From Hepsetus odoe (Eukaryota; Chordata; Actinopteri; Characiformes; Hepsetidae): a stretch of DNA of 64,000 nucleotides. The notes beneath the pieces are model-generated. The model searched no databases. It worked only from the letters and a program-made list of their open reading frames with translations, and was not told where the DNA came from. The DNA is taken from positions 3,229,530 through 3,293,529 of the forward strand of contig CM029368.1 in assembly GCA_017165825.1 (NCBI GenBank), in the 5' to 3' direction. Position numbers and translations under genes: made by a program. This document shows positions 1 to 11,206 of the stretch, in pieces; positions within the stretch are counted from its first letter, which is position 1, and each line of letters begins with the position of its first letter.

Positions 1-208
1 CTAGCGTTACACATCACTACAACCAGGCAGCTTCACGGCCTGGTTCGCCTCTCCTGAGGTAGGAAAGGGTTATTTATAGCGTTCATCAGCCGAGCAGACA
101 GTGGTAACTGATACACTCCGGGGAAACACATTTACTCCAGCAGGAACAGAGGAGGCACCTCTACCTGCTCGTTACTGAAGTACAACACAGACAGGAAAGG
201 GGAAAATA

Positions 209-355
209 GGCAGCACGGTGGAGCAGAGTGTAGCACTGTCGTCTCACGGTCAGAAGGACCAGTGACCTGTCCAAGGTGTGTCCCTGCTTTTCACCACATG
301 AGACTCTAGCAGCGCCCAGGATCTTCACCAGGACAAATGGCTCAGAAAATGAATG
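209..355 (+). mobile_element. DANA-like SINE (family C), internally deleted
   Basis: The left end reads ggcagcacggtgg followed by a decayed 'tagcactgtcgtctcac...agaagg', the tRNA-like head typical of DANA-type fish SINEs. The middle is missing and the sequence jumps to the 3' half (tgacctgtccaaggtgtgtccctg ... ggctcagaaaatgaatga). It abuts the 32-bp minisatellite directly. Family assignment is from memory of DANA-like consensus. Confidence 0.65.
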
Positions 356-622
356 AGAGTGTAAAGTAAAAGTACAGGAATGTACTGAGAGTGTAAAGTA
401 AAAGTACAGGAATGTACTGAGAGTGTACAGTAAAAGTACAGGAGTGTACTGAGAGTGTAAAGTAAAAGTACAGGAGTGTACTGAGAGTGTAAAGTAAAAG
501 TACAGGAATGTACTGAGAGTGTAGAGTAAAAGTACAGGAGTGTACTGAGAGTGTAGAGTAAAAGTACAGGAATGTACTGAGAGTGTAAAGTAAAAGTACA
601 GGAGTGTACTGAGAGTGTAAAA
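355..622. repeat. 32-bp minisatellite, about 8.4 units
   Basis: Units start at 355 and recur every 32 bp to 611. Each reads gagagtgtaaagtaaaagta followed by caggaatgtact. Variation is limited to a few positions (aaag/acag/agag; gaatg/gagtg). The reading frame open through this array on the minus strand is a by-product of the repeat. The same repeat occurs in the opposite orientation at 25.7-26.25 kb. Confidence 0.95.
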
Positions 623-887
623 TGAGACGTGTCTCCTCTGAAGGACGTCTGGAGCGTCTGTCTGTGCTGAAAGTGAACTGAATCTCACTCCATATTAATA
701 GAATTAAAGACTATTAAAGCCTCGAACTTCAACTCCAATAAAAACAATCTACTGAAAATAATCCACATGAACTTCACCGCTTCACTTTCATCACCGTCTC
801 TACTAGTTCTCCATCACGGACACACACTCCACACACCCTGAACTCCACCGTCCACTCTCCCTGTCCTCTCCCTCACTCTCCTTCACT
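612..887 (+). repeat. Arm 1 of a long-range inverted duplication
   Basis: This ~275-bp non-tandem segment is the near-perfect reverse complement of 25440-25712. I see only about five differences (single-base changes plus a 4-bp indel, agacagacg versus agacg). In both places it sits next to the same minisatellite, in the matching orientation. This is either a dispersed element that carries its own minisatellite or a segmental duplication. Confidence 0.9.
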
Positions 888-1964
888 CTGTCCTGCACCG
901 ATGGACACTCAGAGGGACGCCTTGTGTCCATTTAGGCTGAAGCGTGTCTCGATGTTGGGCCAGCATGTAGAAATTCAAATGAAACGAAGGATATTTGTCT
1001 CAAAACATAGGCAGTATAAAAAAAAAGTACTGAAGTAAATGCCTAAATCTACTAAAGTATAATAATGAAGTATTTCTACAAGTCAGCCTGTGAATTATTT
1101 TCATCGTATAATTAATATACCTCCCATTTATTTGCAATACACTTATAGTGCACCTCCCACCATTTATACCAGGGTACATAATCTCCACACAGCCTGCAAA
1201 TTGCCAGCCGGATGAAATCCATTACTTCACAACGAGGACCCCATAAAGGGAGACGCGCAGAGGAAAAGAAAATGAACCATTTTACAGATGCCATTAATTA
1301 AAGCCCCACTGGGAGTCATCCTTACCAGTGGCTGTAGGACACACTGCCTTTATATAATGAAGCTGGTTTATATGGATGACACACTGTGTGCATGCGAGTG
1401 GAAGACTTGTAAGTCACTTTGAATGAGAGTCAAATTGATGATGCAACTCAAGGCAAGCTGGGCTGTATTGTTTGTGAGGGGGGGCAGAGGAAAAGGCTTC
1501 TGTAAAGCAAGCTATTATCATACTTACCATTATTGTTCATAAGGGTCAGTACATTAACCCCGTGGATTCTTCCAATCTTCGTTTCAATTACATTTAATTT
1601 CGGGAAGGTTAGGAAGACAACAGCTCTCAGCTCTTTCCTTTGGAAAGTGGCCGTGAAGAAGAAAAGGCGGAAGTCTTTTGAAAAATGGAGAAGATGTGTT
1701 CTGCAAGGAGTGTTTTTAACTGACGCTGACTTTTATTGTTAGCATGTCGTTTGTGTTTTCTAAGTTATCAGAAAAAGCAGCCTCCAGGGTAACGAACAGA
1801 TGGTGCAGATGCTGCAGAGAAAGACTGAGCTGAAAATCTGAGTCTGTGATGGCTGCAGACCTCCAGCAATGACCTGGACTTTCTAAAGTCCTTCATAGTT
1901 CTCTGCTCTGCAGAGAACTTGCTTCAACCTACGAAAAGTAACTGCTGTGGAAATGGCTGAATGT
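888..1964. other. Unassigned sequence
   Basis: No repeat family, exon-like reading frame or RNA gene is recognised. The stretch is moderately AT-rich with no long tandem structure. Confidence 0.5.
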
Positions 1965-2485
1965 GGTGTGTAAAAGTTGCAGGACTGGTTATAAAACTAT
2001 CCTGCAGGATAGTGTTTCACCGTTTTCCCGGAGAGTGCTTATTGAACCTTTCTCGGGTCGAGTTCCCATCTTGGAGCTGGAAAGCGCAAATGAAAAATGT
2101 GAAACTCTGAAGGAAAGAGGTGAAATGTTCTCGCTTCAAGAAAGACTAGAAAAACTGAGAAGTGCACAGGACTGGTGTTACACCCTAAAGCAGGATGGGA
2201 AATACTTCGAATGTGTAGGAATATTCATGAACATCTAAAACTTGTAGTATTTGCTGAAAACAGTTCAAACGTGTGCAGGATCTGATGGGAAAACATTATA
2301 AAACAAGCAGAAATTGGTTTGAAAACACTAAAACTGTACAGAACTGTCTGAGAAAACACCACAGCTTTGCAGGGCCGTTTGAGAAGATCCCGAAACTGCA
2401 GTATTTGATGGAAAAATGTTAAAAATGTGCATGAATGAATGGGAGAACACAAAAAAAGATTGGTTTGAAAACACTAACGTTGCCT
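1965..2485. repeat. Cryptic degenerate tandem array, ~30-33 bp unit
   Basis: Read in steps of about 30-33 bases, the sequence repeatedly gives a block like ctgtgcagga-tggtttgaaaacactaaa. Examples are gtgcaggatctgatgggaaa (2272), ctgtacagaactgtctgaga (2335) and tttgcagggccgtttgagaa (2367). Units are strongly diverged but the period persists for about 500 bp (16 or so units). The 91-codon frame inside (1963-2238) probably reflects this periodicity rather than a gene. Confidence 0.6.
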
Positions 2486-2836
2486 TTTTTGACTGTGACC
2501 AAAAAACCTCAAATGATGAAGATTATTATACTGGATTATAAATGGAATCACAGAGTTCATGTTACTTCAAGTCTTTTTTTAAGAAGTAAAAGCAACGGAA
2601 ATTCAGCTGATGGCATTGCTTTTGGTCTGGAGCACAGTAAGGAAACTGTGATGCAGACTGATGTACTTTAAGAGGGTTTTGTCTCACAGTGAGTCTGGAT
2701 CATATTCTTTAAGGCTTCGTGTGCGGAGCAGGATTATGTAACTCCATTAGAATCAGCCGTGTTTACTTTCTGTCTAATACGATTTCTTGCCTCTTCGGTT
2801 CTCTTTACATTGTAAACTGAGTGACGTCTTCTGCTG
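2486..2836. other. Unassigned sequence
   Basis: Nothing recognisable apart from short A/T runs. The 78-codon plus-strand frame that begins at 2435 has no recognisable domain and runs in from the degenerate array. Confidence 0.5.
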
Positions 2837-3020
2837 CTGCTGAGCAGTGGGTGATTGGAACCCCTTTATCTAGAACCTTGTAAATTGAGGTACTTTTGCA
2901 GCCTGGAGCAGTAAAACACATATTGCCATTTAATTCTTTAATCTGCTCAGTATGTTTAGACAGTTTGACATAAGTGGTTGCTAGAACGTGTCTCATTAAA
3001 TAACAGCTTTACTGGTTTTA
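2837..3020 (-). mobile_element. MITE X fragment, old
   Basis: The blocks ggaacccctttatctagaac, cttttgcagcctggagc and taacagctttactgg match, in reverse complement and in the same order, the left part of the MITE X copies at 57.1 kb and 19.5 kb. The internal repeat section is absent. Confidence 0.6.
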
Positions 3021-3177
3021 CTGTGGACGAAGCTTCTCCAATCAGAGAGAAAGAGAGCAATCGGGCGACAGGAGACATGAAGCTTATTAATGCAATCAGC
3101 GAGACTAATCACTGAACAGAGCTGCTGCAAATTTCATTAATGTTTCTTCAAATGCACCTTTCAGGTGTGCTCAGGAG

Positions 3178-3345
3178 AGTGAGGAGAAGAGAAACAAAGG
3201 AAATGAGAAAAGAAGAAAGAAGAAACAAAAGAGAAATGAATAGAGAAGGGATGGGATGGGATGGGATGGTTTGGGACATGATGGGAAGAGAAGGGATGGG
3301 TTGTGGTGAGAAGAGAAAAGAAGAGTAGAGTAGTGTACGGAGGAT
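3178..3345 (+). repeat. Purine-rich tract with G-quadruplex-like core
   Basis: A plus-strand GA/GGA-rich run. At 3248-3265 there are four GGG runs separated by AT (gggatgggatgggatggg), which fits the simple G-quadruplex pattern, with further GGG runs downstream. No coding potential is inferred from the frames inside it. Confidence 0.7.
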
Positions 3346-3350
3346 GATTA

Positions 3351-3352
<2 letters not shown>

Positions 3353-3385
<33 letters not shown>
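3353..3385. repeat. (GT)n microsatellite
   Basis: Uninterrupted GT dinucleotides for about 33 bp. A second (TG) run follows at about 3492-3519. Confidence 0.98.
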
Positions 3386-3386
<1 letters not shown>

Positions 3387-3491
3387 CTGCAGGGAGTGAA
3401 AGCGCTCTGACCCACGGAGGTTCCAGCTCAGAACAGCTCATCTAATTTGACTAAAAGGCTGTTTATCCTGTTAGTAAGCCCCTGTTGAATT

Positions 3492-3519
3492 CTGTGTGTG
3501 TGTGTGTGTGTGTGTGTGA
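3492..3519. repeat. (TG)n microsatellite
   Basis: About 14 TG units, 110 bp after the previous GT run. Confidence 0.98.
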
Positions 3520-3586
3520 TATTATTACATTGATGTGTGTTGTCTTAAACGCTGCACCATTTTTTTTTGCTCTATTTCATTGTTAA

Positions 3587-3808
3587 GGGCAGCAGTGGCC
3601 CAGTGTTTAGGTCATGGGTTCGAATCCCAGGCCAGTAGGTTACCCTGAGCAAGGTACCGTCCTCTTCACTGCTCCCCGGGCGCTTTAAATAACTGCCCCC
3701 TGCTGCACAGTGTATGTGGGCTAAAAGCAGAGGAAGCATTTTGTTGTGTTTCACTGCGTGCTGTGCTGTGTCTCACGATGACAGTCACTTTCACTTCACT
3801 TTCACTTC
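3587..3808 (+). mobile_element. HE1/V-SINE-like SINE (family A)
   Basis: Nearly complete. The head gggcagcagtggcccagtg carries a weakened A box. An intact B box follows (ggttcgaatcc), then the central block with gagcaaggtaccgtcc and ctgctccccgggcgc, the cctgctgcac motif and the (cactttcacttc) tail. About 30 bp between A and B boxes are missing relative to other copies. Confidence 0.85.
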
Positions 3809-3833
3809 TGCATGCTGATGTATTCCAAAGTGT

Positions 3834-4030
3834 CTAGAGATCAGGGGTGAACACCGGCAATCCATCCATTAAACCAAGGCCTTTCCCAGCTGTCACCGGG
3901 AGAAAGGTCAAGAAGAGACCATGGTCCACTCCACAGGGTGGAGACACGCACTCTCACCTAAAGGACAGATAAGCACCAGCCCACCTGACATGTTTGCATT
4001 TGGGTTTCAAAAACTCCATACAGGAAGGGC
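3834..4030 (-). mobile_element. Family C SINE, heavily decayed
   Basis: Degenerate minus-strand blocks remain: cccagctgtcaccggg, acacgcactctcacctaaagg, cccacctgacatgtttgca and aaactccatacagg. They keep the family C order (CCCAGCT..CTCAC, CACCTA..., CCACCTG...). Confidence 0.5.
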
Positions 4031-4064
4031 ATATTTCATCCACCCTGTTTTATAATTGCATTTA

Positions 4065-4290
4065 CGTGAAAATGACTACGTCATTGTGAAGCACAGCACA
4101 CAGTGATACACAATGCGTCTTCTGCCTTTAACTCTGCCTTCTGCCTTTTGCGTGTACATGCAGCAGTGGGCAGCCTTATCCCGAGGAGCAGTGATGGGGA
4201 CGGTACCTTGCAGTGGTTTATGGTTTCTCTGGGTGGCTTACTGGTCAGGGATTCTAACCAATGACTGATCCTAGGCCATCGCTGCGCCGC
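4065..4290 (-). mobile_element. Family A SINE
   Basis: Minus-strand copy: tail gtgaaaatgactacgtcatt, cacagcac, tgcagcagtgggcagcc, gagcagtgatggggacggtaccttgc (split here), and a degenerate head ending near gccatcgctgcgccgc. The B box is eroded (attctaaccaatgac). Confidence 0.75.
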
Positions 4291-4309
4291 AACAGATGGG
4301 ACGTGTGTT

Positions 4310-4375
4310 GCCCTTAGCGGACGCTTTTATGCAGAGTGACATACATCAGTGCTTTGTAGTCACATCTGCTTTTCA
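4310..4375 (-). repeat. L2-type tail fragment
   Basis: gcggacgcttttatgcagagtgacatacatcagtgctttgta resembles the tail shared by family B SINEs and the L2-like LINE. The last part (catcagtgctttgta) recurs at 5475-5492, so the two scraps may derive from one subfamily. Confidence 0.5.
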
Positions 4376-4413
4376 TTCCTGTAAGCCAAAATGTATTCTC
4401 ATGGACTCTGAGC

Positions 4414-4555
4414 AGCCATAAATCCAGCACATGGGGAGCATTGATGAGGACGGTATCTTGATCAAAGGTACTGCAGTGTAACCTACTGGTCTGGGACCAT
4501 AAAACCTCGGGATAATGGGATCTAGACTCTAACCACTAGTCCATCTCTGCCCCAG
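4414..4555 (-). mobile_element. Family A SINE, 3' truncated
   Basis: Keeps the central block (gggagcattgatgaggacgg, cctactggtctggga) and the head (ctaaccactagtccatctctgcccca) but lacks the CACTTT tail. Confidence 0.75.
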
Positions 4556-5299
4556 GCCAGTACTCCCCAGAACCCCAGAGTCACATTATTTTGTCTTCTA
4601 CTGTATCCCAGCACTGCTCCAGAACTGACACCAAGTTTTTTTTATTTTCTCAAAATAATGTTCACCTACTAATGATCCATTTTGATCCCTTTTATTCATT
4701 TCTCGAATGCAGAATGACACGGGCAGCATGAAACCAAACCAGTAAATTAGCTGGTGCAGAGCTGTCATTTTACTTTTATGCCAGTTAAACATGGGCCAAA
4801 ATAAACCATATGTGCCACAAGCCATCTGATCCATTTTTTTTTTTAAATTGTAGTTATTAAACACGGTGAAAACGGTCTACACAAGGCGGCCTGTGTAATT
4901 CATTAATCACTGGGTTGCCAGATCTCACTCCACAGCTGTCTTCCTTCACTCACGGGTGGAGGGAACAGAGCGATTGCTTTAATTGGCTCACAAGTTGCCC
5001 TTTGTTCTCCTAATAACAAAGAGAACGTAATTACCTGCAGCATGAAGAGCAGAGAGAAGTTTCTCTGCAGAAGAATTCAGCCTGAATTTGTTACCGGTGT
5101 TGAATCACATTTTCCACAACCGTGTGGCCTCATTTATCAGTGAAAAGCTCCTTTTCTTGCAGAATCTTTCTCAAATATACAAATATGTCCCTTCTACTAA
5201 TGAGGCCTGTTCTTCAAACCTTCTGATTTCTCCTAAATAAAATACACATTTCAATTCAAGCAGCATCCAGAGACTGCTTTTTGATTTTACATATGCAGG
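4556..5299. other. Unassigned sequence
   Basis: No family recognised. It contains T-runs and no convincing open frame. Confidence 0.5.
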
Positions 5300-5430
5300 A
5301 TTCCAGTATCGGAAGGTTGTGGGTTCGAATCCCAGACCAGTTAGACACCTTGAGGCACCCTTGAGCAAGGTACCGTCCAAATCACTGCTCCCCGGGCACT
5401 TTAAATAGCTGCCCCCTGCTGCACGGTGTG
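5300..5430 (+). mobile_element. Family A SINE, truncated at both ends
   Basis: Starts just before the B box (ggttcgaatcccagacc). It contains cccttgagcaaggtaccgtcc and cactgctccccgggcac and stops after cctgctgcacggtgtgc. Confidence 0.85.
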
Positions 5431-5863
5431 CAGAATTACAAAAGGACACTTTAAATCTTATCCAGAGTGATGACCATCAGTGCTTTGTATAAACCCACTC
5501 TTTTATCTTTGTATTTACTATTTGTCAACTAACGTCCCTCTAAATCCCCGTTACTGAACAAATAAAAGATCTCAATTTCTCCACCAACTTACTCCAAACT
5601 CCGAGCTTCTGCTGAAAGCTTCCTCTGTCTGTTCTCCTCTTTTCAGTGCATGTAGGTGTCTCACCAACACACGTCTTTTCTTTCACTCCTCTTTTCAGCC
5701 AGTCTGGTGTAGATGCGCCACTGCAGGCGCGTCTGAGCTGTTTTGTGTTTGAAGCCCAGTAAAGCAAATTGCAGCAATTAAGTATCGCACTTAAACAGGG
5801 ATGCCTGCCGCTGTCAGCACTATAAAATAATTACAGTGTGAAGATCACAGTGAAATTCATGCG

Positions 5864-5871
<8 letters not shown>

Positions 5872-5910
<39 letters not shown>

Positions 5911-5939
5911 CGAGAGAGAGAGAGAGAGAGAGAGAAGGA
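5872..5939. repeat. (GA)n microsatellite
   Basis: About 68 bp of GA with two GC interruptions, on the plus strand. Confidence 0.97.
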
Positions 5940-6038
5940 GCATGACAAACAGCAAGTGAAGGGGGTTAATGCTATCTGATCTGCAACTTGCTGATTTAAA
6001 TCTTATTAATATTAAACAAGTGAATCTGGCACTGCAGA

Positions 6039-6094
<56 letters not shown>
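6039..6094. repeat. (TG)n(AG)n compound microsatellite
   Basis: TG run followed directly by an AG run. The 82-codon frame through it is a repeat artefact. Confidence 0.97.
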
Positions 6095-6097
<3 letters not shown>

Positions 6098-6698
6098 TAT
6101 TCTGCTTTTTTGAATGTTCTTCCTGAAGCAGTGAACCGTTCAGCAGTGAATTTCATACAACAGCTCTGCACGCCTGTGTGTCCAACAGACAACTGTCCTC
6201 CTTCTATGGGTGGCTAGGACAACTCCTCCCCCTCCCCTCATGATGTCCCAAGTCCACATGAGAATCTCTAATGGACAGAGCGTGAGTGTTCTCCTCCAAG
6301 CGTGCTGAGCTGCTCAAAAACAGGCGCTTCACATTTATGAGCATGAGCCTGGTCTAAACCCTCCCCGTGCGTTAGACTATGTGGAAGTTGAATGATCGGG
6401 TGGATAATGCGTGAGATATATGATGTGAATCAGAAGTTACAGCCCTTTTACACCCAATCCCTCCATTTTCAGAGCTTCCACTGAGACAAAGAGCCTGACA
6501 AGTAGTTTAACAGCCAGCTGTGACCTGTTCTCACATTACTTTCTTAAATTCACAGAAAGATGAAGATAAGGTCTAGCAAGGATCCCAAGCCCTCAGTTTG
6601 CATTTGTTAGTTTGAATTCAATATGAGGTGGGAGTGACGCCATCAGCACAACAAACCTTCCTTCAAAAACTTCCTTCAGTGACCGTCACCTTCACTTC
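6095..6698. other. Unassigned sequence
   Basis: No recognised repeat or gene. Confidence 0.5.
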
Positions 6699-6834
6699 CA
6701 GAGGTCGCAGGTTCAAATCCCAGCTCCAGCCCCATCACCGCTGGGTTCCTCAGCAAGACTAGAGAGGCTGGCCCTGTAGTTAGGCAACGGGAGTCACTCT
6801 GGATGAGAGTGTCTGCTGAGTGTGCTGTAAATGT
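6699..6834 (+). mobile_element. L2-tailed tRNA SINE (family B), 5' truncated
   Basis: B box ggttcaaatcccagctcc, then gctgggttcctcagcaagac, a decayed middle and the tail tctggatgagagtgtctgct...gctgtaaatgt. Confidence 0.75.
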
Positions 6835-7385
6835 TTAATGATGATGTGTCTGCTGATAGAAGCAGCAGGGTGAACTGGGACAATGCTATCTGCTCAGCTT
6901 CAGCCAAACACTGCAAAACTGATTTAAAGGCGAGAGTTTCTCAGGGCCAAGAAATGAGTTCAAAAGAGTCATGACCCAGTCATATCACGACAGAGCTTTA
7001 GGTACTGAAGACAAAGGAAGGAAGATACAAACACCAACAACAAATGCAGCAGCAGCAAAGACCTGGAAAACATCGGAAAGGAGGAAACTCTGCATTCGCT
7101 GATGTTCGTGGCTGCAGGCAGTGCTTTATAGCAGAGGATTTTCTTCAACGTTAAAATAACATTTCTGATTATGTTAGTTCGTCCAATCACTTATGAGCCT
7201 CTGAAAATGTGATGGCTGTAATTCCTAAAAGTTTCATGTTTAACGTTCATTAAACCCCATTTTTTATTAATAAAAAAAAATAAAATTTAAAAAATGGCAC
7301 TGAACTTAGGGTTAGGGTGAGCCTGGGCTGGAGATCATATAGCTGAAGCAGCTTCAGCAACCTTTATATGGATACATGGATGAAG
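6835..7385. other. Unassigned sequence
   Basis: Nothing recognised. There is an A-rich run near 7270. Confidence 0.5.

Positions 7386-7421
<36 letters not shown>
7386..7421. repeat. (TG)n microsatellite
   Basis: About 18 TG units. Confidence 0.98.
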
Positions 7422-7422
<1 letters not shown>

Positions 7423-7504
7423 ATGATCACACAGTGAGCCGCAGTGGCTCATTAATCATAGTGCTGGAATCCCCTGCGTGTATCTTGCTTCAGGAGACGC
7501 CCTT

Positions 7505-7690
7505 CACACACTCTCTGTTTTCACACACACACATACTGTATTCACACACTCTCTGTTTTCACACACACACACACACACATACTGTATTCACACACTCTCT
7601 GTATTCACACACACACACTGTATTCACACACACACACACTGTATTCACACACTCTCTGTATTCACACACACACACACTGTATTCACACAC
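7505..7690. repeat. CA-based minisatellite
   Basis: Blocks of ttcacacactctctg(t/a)(t)t followed by variable (CA)n and 'ctgta' recur at roughly 30-40 bp. The 170-codon and 85-codon frames here encode only HTH/TVF repeats and are not genes. Confidence 0.9.
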
Positions 7691-7739
7691 CCCACAGCTC
7701 TGTGTTTACACTTCCTTCAGTCCCCATATTTTTAAGGTC

Positions 7740-8695
7740 CCAATTAACAAAAAAATCTTACATGAACGACAACACCTTCACCCCCCACTTTCTCTCACTC
7801 TTTCTATTCCTCCCTCTGCCTGCCAGCCCCCCTTGAATTTGGTTAAACCGATGCTCGGTGTCACAGGTACAAGAGTGTAACTGAAGATGAACATGTAACT
7901 CCCAAAGGCAAACACCCCACCTGAAAACAGAGTCCGTTTTAATCCATCGTGTGTGAAAATATTAAAAAAATCAATGTTTTATAGCCAACATACTGAGCAG
8001 AACACAAACCTCAAACACAGCAGAACATCATCAAATAGAACTACAGAACAGAGCTGAATGGATCAGAACAGATTGCAGACTTCAGAATGGAATGGAGTTC
8101 CAAATAGAATAAAGGAGCAGAACAGAAGAGAATCGGATGGATTCGGAAAGAACCGAATGGTTAATTTAAGTTTGTTAAATGAAGAGAAGAGAAGAGAAAT
8201 GTAAATGCCTACATAAGTGAAATCATACTGACCGCAGGCAGTCTGCCCCCACACTTACACATCTGGTGACATCTGGGAGCACCCACATGAGGAGGACAGA
8301 TCACAGAGCACAGCCTGAAAGAGAGACTGAACTGCACACTTACAGGAATTCCTCTTGCTGCTGTCGGCAGAGCCTGGAGAGGACATGCTGGACGGACGCG
8401 GAATTTCCTCACACAACGAATCTAAAGACGCTCATCCTGAGACACACACACGATGCTGCAGCAAGACATCCTCTCAGAGACACGCGTGTGTGTGTGAAGG
8501 CAGCACTCAGTCTGACTAACTGGGAGGCGACACACGGTGAGTGTGAGTAGCTGGGAACGTACCACTGAGAGTGTAAGGATGAGGGGGAGATGGGCGATGG
8601 GAGAGGAAGGAGTGGACATGGTGCAATAACTGGTCTGATCAACAGTTCAGTACAGCCCGAGAAAACCTGACGACTGCTTCTATAATCCAACGTTT

Positions 8696-8701
<6 letters not shown>
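7740..8701. other. Unassigned sequence with gaacaga/atgga quasi-repeats
   Basis: About 8040-8170 has irregular repetition of gaacaga, aatggaatgga and similar words. The rest has no recognised family. Opposing frames at 8209-8690 do not resemble known proteins. Confidence 0.45.
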
Positions 8702-8730
<29 letters not shown>

Positions 8731-8731
8731 C
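8702..8731. repeat. (CA)n microsatellite
   Basis: Fifteen CA units. Confidence 0.98.
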
Positions 8732-8948
8732 AGCAGGATGTTCAAATTTTTATTCATGTAGGATATTTGTTTTTGTTTTTTTTTTATTTCAGGAAAATTA
8801 ATGAACTAATCAATGATTTACTGAACACCAAATGTTTTTTTCATGACCATCATCTCCATCACCTTCATCACCACAATTATAGCAATTGCTTCCATCATCA
8901 ACACCATAATCATCATCATAACAATCATTAGTACAACCCCAGCTTGAC

Positions 8949-9432
8949 CACCACAAGCACTAGCATCACCATGACCATCAGCATCATCTTCATCATCACC
9001 ACAAGCACTAGCATCACCATGACCATCAGCATCATCTTCATCATCACCACAAGCACTAGCATCACCATGACCACCATCAACATCACCACCACCACAAGCA
9101 CTAGCATCACCATGACCATGACCATCAGCATCATCTTCACCACCACAACCATAACCACTAGCATCACCATCACCATGACCATCAGCATCATCTTCATCAC
9201 CACAAGCACTAGCATCACCACCACCATGAGCACCATCATCACCACCACAAGCACTAGCATCACCATCACCATCAGCATCATCTTCATCATCACCAGAAGC
9301 ACTAGCATCACCACCACCATGAAAACCATCAACATCACCACCACAAGCACTAGCATCACCATCACCATCAACATCTTCATCACCACAAGCTCTAGCATCA
9401 CCACCATCACCACCTTCATCACCATCACCTCA
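8949..9432. repeat. Trinucleotide-based minisatellite, ~42-57 bp unit
   Basis: The unit begins accacaagcactagcatcac and continues with variable atc/acc triplets. The first two units are identical 48-bp copies starting at 8950 and 8998. All length changes I see are multiples of three. That keeps long frames open on both strands (166 and 236 codons), with translations made only of T/S/I or M/V/L. It is better read as an expanded CAT/CAC triplet array. Confidence 0.9.
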
Positions 9433-9679
9433 ATAAATGATCACCGTTGCTGCCATCACCTTCATTTCTATCATTACCATTATCACCATCAGCTTCCCAT
9501 TATTGCCACCACCATCATCGTTATTGCAATTTTCACCACCATAATAATCATCTTCACCATAGCCTTCATCGCCACGATTGTCATAAACATCACCTTTATT
9601 ATAATAACAAATACATTTAAACTATATAACATTCCTGGATCATCAGGTTCCTGAAATTCTTCAGCTGGCTTGAATTAGC

Positions 9680-9745
9680 TGCACACACACAAACACACAC
9701 TTGCACACACACTTGCACACACACTTACACACGCACACTTGCATC
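9680..9745. repeat. CA-rich tandem (cacacacttg)n
   Basis: Repeated cacacacttgcacacacac blocks. Confidence 0.9.
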
Positions 9746-11118
9746 CTTATTCATTTTCATGAAGATTTACAGCATGAGAATGAAACGGGTCCGGTACAGA
9801 GGCCCAGACCACTTCTAATGGAAAAGAAAAATAGCAGCATCTGCTCTCCAGCAAACGCAATGACCCTTAATCATGATGTCAATACTGGCCCTCAGTAACT
9901 CTTCGTGTGAACTCAATGGCTTTTAATGGCCCTTCACTGAAGTCTAGATTAAATTCCGCAGAGCTTGCACGGAGGTAATCAGCAATGATTGAATCAAAGA
10001 TTTTTCTCTCCCAAACCGAAGTCTGAGAACTAATGTTGAACCTCCACGCCATTCTTTATAGAGTATAACCAGCTCACAGTGCAAAACAAGGGAGAAAACA
10101 GCAAGTAATATTGAGAAATTCGATTAAACATCATCAGATTTTCAGTCCTAGAAATAGATAGTCTTATTAAACAAGTGGGACAAGTGTTCATTGTCAGTGC
10201 ATTTACTGAGCAAAATTCTCCAGACTTGGCTTTCAGTGTCTACTGTGAGCTCCTAGTGAAGCGCTGCAGCTAAACATTTCTAGAATCTGGATTATTCCTG
10301 CACGTCAACTTGGAGAGATTTCACTCCGTTCCTAATTACGGACCAGCTTCAGCACAAGAGGCCAAGTAGGCTTCATTGTCATTTAATCCACATCAGGAGG
10401 TTGTGGGTTCGAGTCTGAATGTGACATTACAGTCGAGTCAAAACTGACTAAAACTTCATGCATGAACTGGGGATTGGACCCGCTTTAATAAAGGACCACA
10501 ATTCTGTTTTCTTTATTATCTGTCCCTGATAAACATTAGAATGTACTTTAATCGTCGGGCTCTTTGCAACCAAAATGTTAGCTATATGAGTTAATATTGA
10601 ATAAAATAGCAAAATATTATAACAGCAGATCTTCTCAGCAGACTGCAAGGCTGCTTTTGAACACTGGATTATTTTCTCCCTTTGTTCTCAGAGGTCCATA
10701 ATGGCCATCCATCTCCCACCACAATAACCTGATTGTGTTTATTATATCATAGTTAGCCCTGCGGGTCTCCCAGGAGAGTCCAGATTAGTCCGAGCTTTAT
10801 TCTGAACAGATACCTGCTAACACAAAACATGGAATTTGACCAGGGGTGCTAAAACCAAGCCCATTAGTTTAGTATAGAACCCAAAGTGATGGATGGGTTC
10901 TTTGAATAAATTGCTCTTTTGTTTATTTTTATTTTATATATTGATGATAATAAACAGATAAACACTGACACGTCCATTTCATTACCTAACGTTTCTCAGG
11001 GTAACAGGCCTAAAGCTGGCCCATTGATGACAAACTGAACTTATAAAAACTGATCGCCATCTAGTGACCTGCACCAGAAAATAAGACACATGGAAGAGAA
11101 GAATGGAAAGGAAGGAAT
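9746..11118. other. Unassigned sequence
   Basis: No family recognised. An isolated B-box-like string (ggttgtgggttcgagtc, about 10398) may be a SINE scrap. Otherwise it appears single-copy within this window. Confidence 0.45.
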
Positions 11119-11198
11119 GCTCAAGGTTACCCCAGGGCAACCTACTGGTCTGGGTTTCGAACCCATGACCTTGTGATCCTGGGGCCTAGTCCCTAATC
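11119..11198 (-). mobile_element. Family A SINE fragment (5' half)
   Basis: tgctcaaggttacc, agggcaacctactggtctggg, an eroded B box (tttcgaacccatgacc) and ggggcctagtccctaa. It directly abuts the tail end of an RTE fragment. Confidence 0.8.
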
Positions 11199-11206
11199 TT
11201 GATTAC

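Noticed and set aside
161..688. 175-codon minus-strand frame
   Set aside because: Made of the 32-bp minisatellite. The repeated FTLSVHSCTF-type peptide arises from the repeat.
8928..9654. 166- and 236-codon frames across the CAT/CAC array
   Set aside because: Triplet repeat artefact open on both strands, with no sequence complexity.
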